In this document: piece by piece, positions 4,674 to 8,637 of the stretch
Position numbering within the stretch: the stretch's first letter is position 1
How the letters are laid out: each line of letters starts with the position of its first letter
Assembly: GCA_029986195.1 (NCBI GenBank)
Contig: DALTYF010000026.1
Span: forward strand, 1 to 8,637
From: Methanocorpusculum sp.
GTDB taxonomy: Archaea; Halobacteriota; Methanomicrobia; Methanomicrobiales; Methanocorpusculaceae
Length of the DNA: 8,637 nucleotides
Reading direction: 5' to 3'
Notes under the pieces: generated by a model
Seen by the model: only the letters and a program-made list of their open reading frames with translations
Database searches by the model: none
Told to the model about the DNA's origin: nothing
Position numbers and translations under genes: made by a program

Positions 4674-6743
4674 ATGGAAATCAAGTATGTAACCACGACC
4701 TGCCCGTACTGCGGCGCAGGCTGTACCTTTAACCTGGTGGTAAAGGACGGCAAGATCTCTGGTGTCCAGCCGTGCCAGCGCGGCCCGGTGAACGAAGGCA
4801 AACTCTGTCCGAAGGGAATCTTCGGCTGGGAGTTCATCGTCTCCGAAGACCGTCTGAAGGCACCCCTGATCAAAGACAAAGCAACCGGTGAGTTCAAACC
4901 CGCAACCTGGGACAAAGCCCTCGCTGTCATTGCCGAAAACTTCAAGAAATACAGCCCCGAAGAGATCGCAGTCATCACTTCCGCCCGCTGCTGCAATGAA
5001 GACAACTACGCAATGCAGAAGTTCGCCCGTGTCGTCTTAAAGACCCCGAACGTCGACCACTGCGCCCGTCTGTGCCACGCACCGACTGTCGCCGGTCTGA
5101 ACATGGTCTTCGGCTCCGGTGCCTCGACCAACTCTTTTAACGACCTTGCAATCGCCGACTGTGTCTTCATCATCGGCTCCAACAACTTCGAGGCCCACCC
5201 GCTTGCAGGCCGCAGAATCATGCAGGCCAAGGAAAAGGGTGCCCACATCATCGTCTGCGACCCGCGTGTAACGCCGACCGCCAAACAGGCACACCTGCAC
5301 ATCCAGCACTTCCCGGGAACCGATATCCAGCTCCTCAACTGTCTGATGAAACAGATCATCGAGCGCGGATGGGTTGACGAAGAGTTCGTCAAGAACCGTA
5401 CCAACGGCTACGAAGAACTCAAAGCCTGTGTCACTCAGGACAAATACAGCATCGAAAACACTTCTGTCGTATGTGGTGTACCGGCAGAAAAGATCGAGCA
5501 GGCCCTTGAGTGGCTCCACGAATGCCAGCACAAGACCGCCTTCGTCCACTGCCTTGGTATTACCCAGCACACGGTTGGTGTCGACAACGTGCGTTCCATC
5601 GCATTCGTCCAGACCCTTCTCGGCAATATCGGCAAACCCGGCTGCGGTGTCAACGCACTCCGTGGTCAGAACAACGTGCAGGGCTCCTGCGACATGGGTG
5701 CACTGCCGAACGTCTACGCCGGTTACCTCAGCGTCATGAACCCTGACCTCGCCAAGAAAGTTGCCGACTACTGGGGCGTTGACGAAGTGCCGAACGGAAA
5801 ACTCGGTCTGCACATTCCGGAGATGCTCGAAACCTTTGAAGAGCACCCCGACAAACTGAAGTGTCTCTACCTCATGGGTGAGAACCCGGTCATGTCCGAC
5901 CCGAACTCCAAGGGAGTCGAGAAAGCAATGGCAAACTGTGAGTTCCTCGTTGTGCAGGATATCTTCGAGACCGAGACCACAAAATACGCAGACGTTGTCC
6001 TGCCCGGCTCCTGCTACGCAGAAGAGGACGGAACCCAGACCAACGCCGAGCGCCGTGTCCAGAGATTCAGAAAGGCTGCCGATGCACCCGGCGAGTCCAA
6101 ACTCGACTGGGAGATCATGAAGATGATCGCAGAAAAGATGGGCTACGGCAAGTACTTCCCGTGGGAGACCACCGAGGATGTCTTCAACGAAATGCGCGGA
6201 ATCACCCCGCAGTATGCAGGTATCACCTACGCAAAACTCGAGGGCGACGGAATCCAGTGGCCCTGCCCGACCGAGGACCACCCGGGAACCGCAATTCTGC
6301 ACATCGACAAATTCGCCGGCATGCCGGACGGCAAAGCCAAACTCGAAGCAATTGAGCACCGTGCACCTGCCGAAGTCATCGACAGCGAGTATCCGATCTG
6401 GCTGACCACCGGCGCCACCATCTGGCACTGGCCGAGCGGATCCATGACCCGCAGATGTGAGCAGCTTGACCGCGATGCACCGACCGCATGGCTCGAAATG
6501 AACCCGGCAGACGCCGCAAAATACAACATCAAAGACGGCGAGAAGGTTATTCTCTACAGCCGCCGCGGCGAGGTTGCGGTCAACACCCGTATCACACCCC
6601 TTATCAAAGAAGGCGTGTTCTTCATGCCGTTCCACTTCACGGAAGCACGTGCAAACCTGGTTACCAACACGGCATATGATCCGGTCTCCAGAACTCCGGA
6701 GTTCAAGGTCTGTGCGGTTAATGTGAAGAAGATGGAGGCCTAA
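4674..6743 (+). CDS. fdhA: F420-type formate dehydrogenase, catalytic alpha subunit
   Basis: Oxidises formate to CO2 at a molybdenum or tungsten bis-pterin site and passes electrons through its [4Fe-4S] cluster to FdhB. At 689 aa it is full length for methanogen FdhA. The N-terminal cluster ligands are Cys10, Cys13, Cys17 (CPYCGAGC) and Cys45 (KLCPKG). The metal ligand is Cys134 in HCARLCHAPT, followed by His135; the E. coli FdhF counterpart is selenocysteine 140 and its histidine. Arg330 in ALRGQNNVQGSCDMG corresponds to the conserved active-site arginine. The C-terminal dinucleotide-binding domain includes LTTGATIWHW (577-586) and ends after MPFHF (651-655). The start at 4674 has GAGGT 6 nt upstream. 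No in-frame TGA occurs, so this is the cysteine form. Codon use is strongly biased, with no CGG arginine codon, suggesting high expression. No signal peptide is seen; the protein is cytosolic. Confidence 0.96.
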   Translation: MEIKYVTTTCPYCGAGCTFNLVVKDGKISGVQPCQRGPVNEGKLCPKGIFGWEFIVSEDRLKAPLIKDKATGEFKPATWDKALAVIAENFKKYSPEEIAVITSARCCNEDNYAMQKFARVVLKTPNVDHCARLCHAPTVAGLNMVFGSGASTNSFNDLAIADCVFIIGSNNFEAHPLAGRRIMQAKEKGAHIIVCDPRVTPTAKQAHLHIQHFPGTDIQLLNCLMKQIIERGWVDEEFVKNRTNGYEELKACVTQDKYSIENTSVVCGVPAEKIEQALEWLHECQHKTAFVHCLGITQHTVGVDNVRSIAFVQTLLGNIGKPGCGVNALRGQNNVQGSCDMGALPNVYAGYLSVMNPDLAKKVADYWGVDEVPNGKLGLHIPEMLETFEEHPDKLKCLYLMGENPVMSDPNSKGVEKAMANCEFLVVQDIFETETTKYADVVLPGSCYAEEDGTQTNAERRVQRFRKAADAPGESKLDWEIMKMIAEKMGYGKYFPWETTEDVFNEMRGITPQYAGITYAKLEGDGIQWPCPTEDHPGTAILHIDKFAGMPDGKAKLEAIEHRAPAEVIDSEYPIWLTTGATIWHWPSGSMTRRCEQLDRDAPTAWLEMNPADAAKYNIKDGEKVILYSRRGEVAVNTRITPLIKEGVFFMPFHFTEARANLVTNTAYDPVSRTPEFKVCAVNVKKMEA

Positions 6744-6745
6744 AA

Positions 6746-7984
6746 ATGTCAGCAAAAGGCGATATGTTCTACGCATGGACCAAATCCTGCGATATCAAAG
6801 GCGAGTGCGGCGGAGCAGTCATCTCCCTTCTGAAGTATGCACTGGAGAACAAGATTGTGGATGTTGTCCTCACCGTAAAGAAGGGTGTGGATGTCTACGA
6901 CCCGCAGCCGGTCTTCATTACCAATCCGGCGGACCTTGACTCCTGTGCAGGGTCGCTCCACTGCGGAACGCTGCTTCTGCCAAAACTCATCAAGAAGTAC
7001 CTGAACGGTGCAAAAGACATCAAAGTCGCGGTCACCTGCAAGGGCTGTGATGCAAAAGCACTTCTTGAGCTGGGCAAACGCCAGCAGATCAACCTGGACA
7101 ACGTCATCTCCATTGGTCTGAACTGCGGCGGTTCGGTTTCCCCGCAGCCGGCACGCAAGATGATTGCCGAGAAGTACGGCGTAAACCCCGACGATGTCGT
7201 AAAAGAGGAGATCGACAAGGGTAAGTTCATCATCTTCACGAAGGACGGCCACGAGAAGGGCATCTCCATCGATGAGCTGGAAGAGGAAGGCTACGGCCGC
7301 CGCAAGAACTGCCAGCGCTGTGAGACCAAGGTTCCGCGTCAGTGCGATCTCGCCTGCGGTAACTGGGGTGTCATCGGTGAGAAGGCAGGTAAGGCAACCT
7401 TCGTTGAGATCTGCTCCGAGAAGGGTGCAATGCTCTTTGATGCAGCACAGAAGGCAGGCGCAATCGACTCCTGTGCACCCGAGGCAAAGGGTCTTGAGAT
7501 CCGCGGAAAGATCGAGAACGTCATGATCAAGATGGGCAAGAAGGCTCAGGAGAAACAGTTCGCCGAACTCGGAACCGGTACGGAGAGGCTCAACAAGATC
7601 ATGCAGCAGTCCTCCAAGTGTATCAAATGCTACGGCTGTATTGAGAACTGTCCGATCTGCTACTGTGTCGAGTGTTCGACGAAGAAGCCGCACCTGGTCC
7701 GCCCGGGAATCATTCCGCCGGACTTCATGTTCCAGATGATCCGCTTTGCCCACATTGCGGACTCCTGTATCAACTGCGGTCAGTGCAGTGAACTCTGTCC
7801 GATGGACATTCCGAACTCACTCTACATGCACGCACAGCAGGTAGAACTTGAAAAGATGTTCGGTCACAAGCCGGGTTACGACATGACGATGCCGGTCCTC
7901 TCCTATGCTGAGGAGACCGAGGAACGTGCACGTCTCAACGCAACCGGCTCGGACATGATCTTTGAAAACGTCTTCAAAGAGTAA
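6746..7984 (+). CDS. fdhB: F420-type formate dehydrogenase, beta subunit (F420-reducing iron-sulfur flavoprotein)
   Basis: Takes electrons from FdhA and, via FAD and iron-sulfur clusters, reduces F420 or feeds a heterodisulfide reductase complex. The 412-aa protein has the FrhB/FdhB N-terminal fold beginning around GECGGAVISLLKYALE (19-34), the core with CKGCDAKALLELG (98-110) and GLNCGG (124-129), and a central cysteine group CQRCETKVPRQCDLAC (Cys189, 192, 200, 204). The C-terminal double ferredoxin-like domain has Cys292, 295, 298, 302, 305, 307, 310 and the classical CINCGQCSELCP (Cys341, 344, 347, 351). A strong ribosome binding site GGAGG (6734-6738) lies 7 nt before the ATG, and the gap to fdhA is 2 nt, so the two are co-transcribed and probably made in equal amounts. 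No fdhC formate-transporter gene adjoins the pair. Confidence 0.96.
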   Translation: MSAKGDMFYAWTKSCDIKGECGGAVISLLKYALENKIVDVVLTVKKGVDVYDPQPVFITNPADLDSCAGSLHCGTLLLPKLIKKYLNGAKDIKVAVTCKGCDAKALLELGKRQQINLDNVISIGLNCGGSVSPQPARKMIAEKYGVNPDDVVKEEIDKGKFIIFTKDGHEKGISIDELEEEGYGRRKNCQRCETKVPRQCDLACGNWGVIGEKAGKATFVEICSEKGAMLFDAAQKAGAIDSCAPEAKGLEIRGKIENVMIKMGKKAQEKQFAELGTGTERLNKIMQQSSKCIKCYGCIENCPICYCVECSTKKPHLVRPGIIPPDFMFQMIRFAHIADSCINCGQCSELCPMDIPNSLYMHAQQVELEKMFGHKPGYDMTMPVLSYAEETEERARLNATGSDMIFENVFKE

Positions 7985-7991
7985 TCTTTCT

Positions 7992-8014
7992 CACATATTT
8001 TTTCCGGATATGTG
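7992..8014 (+). terminator. Hairpin with T-tract just after fdhB
   Basis: CACATAT (7992-7998) and ATATGTG (8008-8014) are perfect 7-bp inverted repeats around a 9-nt loop TTTTTCCGG; a T6 run spans 7998-8003. Archaeal termination at U-tracts makes this a candidate end for part of the fdhAB transcripts. Its right arm overlaps bases that could extend the stronger stem that follows, so the two may be alternative folds. Confidence 0.4.
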
Positions 8015-8044
8015 TCCGGCCTGCCTTACGGGCAGGCCGGATGC
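8012..8044 (+). terminator. Very strong GC-rich hairpin between fdhB and the carbonic anhydrase gene
   Basis: CCGGCCTGCC (8016-8025), loop TTACG, and GGCAGGCCGG (8031-8040) form a perfect 10-bp stem, extended by T8015-A8041, two G-T pairs and G8012-C8044 to about 14 bp. Only a weak AATTTT follows (8052-8057) and no TATA box is visible before the carbonic anhydrase start 42 nt downstream. It may be a terminator, or a stem that protects fdhAB mRNA and lowers read-through into the next gene. The structure is seen directly; the role is inferred. Confidence 0.6.
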
Positions 8045-8085
8045 GTCTCCTAATTTTCACAACAGACAACAAGGTGGTACAGAAA

Positions 8086-8637
8086 ATGATTGATAGTTTC
8101 ATTGAAGGCAACAGGATTTTCCTTGAGAAGGATTTCGAGCGGAAAAAGGATCGGTATATGACTCTGGTCGAGTCCCAGCACCCGACGGTTCTGTGGATCG
8201 GCTGTTCCGATTCGCGTGTCAATGCGGAGCGGATTACTCACTGCCGTGCGGGAGAGTTGTTTACCCACAGAAACATCGGCAACATTGTCCCCACGCATGA
8301 CTGGAACTTTGCAACGGTTCTTGAGTATGCCGTGCGTCATCTTAAAGTCAAGGATATTGTGATCTGCGGTCACTCCGACTGCGGTGCACTTAAGGCACTT
8401 GACGCAGATATGACGGGCGATGCCTATATTCCGATGTGGATCAACAATGCCCGTGAAGCCCAGGTCCGGGTCGATGCACGGCTCGGAAAGCCTGCATCAA
8501 CTCCTGAGGAGAAGGCAGCACGCAAAAAAGAGATCGAGATCGAAAATATCCGTCTCCAGATCGAGCATCTCAGATCCTATCCGCTGGTTACTGATGCGGT
8601 AAAGAGCGGGGCTCTGGAGGTGCACGGATTATACTAT
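8086..8637 (+). CDS. Beta-class carbonic anhydrase, 3' end cut by the window
   Basis: Interconverts CO2 and bicarbonate at a zinc site. I translated 184 residues from ATG 8086; the frame is still open at the window edge. Zinc ligands are Cys40 (GCSDSRV), His96 and Cys99 (CGHSDCGA), and the catalytic Asp42-Arg44 pair is present, as is HRNIGNIV (61-68). The last residues, LEVHGLYY (177-184), match the stretch near the C-terminus of the family, so probably only a few tens of residues are missing. A helical, charged insertion (about 139-163) precedes the last conserved block, as in many bacterial and plant-type members. GGTGG at 8073-8077, 8 nt before the ATG, is the ribosome binding site. Its position behind fdhAB suggests handling of the CO2 released from formate or CO2 supply for formylmethanofuran formation; this link is inferred. 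Confidence 0.93.
   Translation, partial: MIDSFIEGNRIFLEKDFERKKDRYMTLVESQHPTVLWIGCSDSRVNAERITHCRAGELFTHRNIGNIVPTHDWNFATVLEYAVRHLKVKDIVICGHSDCGALKALDADMTGDAYIPMWINNAREAQVRVDARLGKPASTPEEKAARKKEIEIENIRLQIEHLRSYPLVTDAVKSGALEVHGLYY

Noticed and set aside
5064..5078. Possible selenocysteine formate dehydrogenase
   Set aside because: The metal-ligand codon in HCARLCHAPT is an ordinary cysteine codon (TGC), not TGA, so no recoding is needed.
5037..6776. 579-codon open frame on the minus strand across fdhA
   Set aside because: It is the complement of a clearly conserved fdhA gene. High GC at third positions suppresses stop codons opposite it, and the translation resembles no protein family.
6749..7753. 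334-codon minus-strand open frame across fdhB
   Set aside because: Shadow of fdhB. The sense strand carries the iron-sulfur cysteine motifs and a strong ribosome binding site.

Overview
The window looks like chromosome from a hydrogenotrophic, formate-using methanogenic archaeon, most likely of the Methanomicrobiales and possibly close to Methanocorpusculum. The order is an inference from gene content and moderate GC. The methanogen assignment is firm because the window carries genes for making coenzyme F430, the nickel tetrapyrrole of methyl-coenzyme M reductase, and an F420-type formate dehydrogenase. All genes read on the + strand and none looks broken. The last gene runs off the right edge.

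Layout: 1-195 is a gene-poor leader with T-tracts. 196-4220 is a compact operon, cfbA-cfbE-cfbD-cfbB, with intergenic distances of 8 nt, 1 nt and a 4-nt ATGA overlap. 4221-4673 is a long AT-rich intergenic region with a stem-loop and T-tract behind cfbB, TATA-like sequences, a dyad, and several short repeats ahead of fdhA. 4674-7984 holds fdhA and fdhB, 2 nt apart. 7985-8085 holds two hairpins, one very strong. 8086 to the end is a beta-class carbonic anhydrase lacking its C-terminus.

How the genes work together: CfbA inserts nickel into sirohydrochlorin. CfbB amidates the a and c acetate side chains. CfbD, with the reductase CfbC, reduces the macrocycle and forms the lactam ring. CfbE closes the final carbocyclic ring. 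The genes are not in pathway order (A, E, D, B), and cfbC is not in the window. FdhAB oxidises formate to CO2 and passes electrons to F420 and/or the heterodisulfide reductase system. The carbonic anhydrase directly behind it would interconvert that CO2 with bicarbonate.

No new defence, mobile or otherwise undescribed system is visible; this is core methanogen metabolism. The parts most worth a second look are the fdhA upstream region (repeated GAGGTT and AACCTG elements, a duplicated ribosome-binding-site-like unit, a CGTAAA-N4-TTTACG dyad), the strong hairpin between fdhB and the carbonic anhydrase gene, the absence of cfbC, and the sharp change in arginine codon choice between the cfb and fdh genes.
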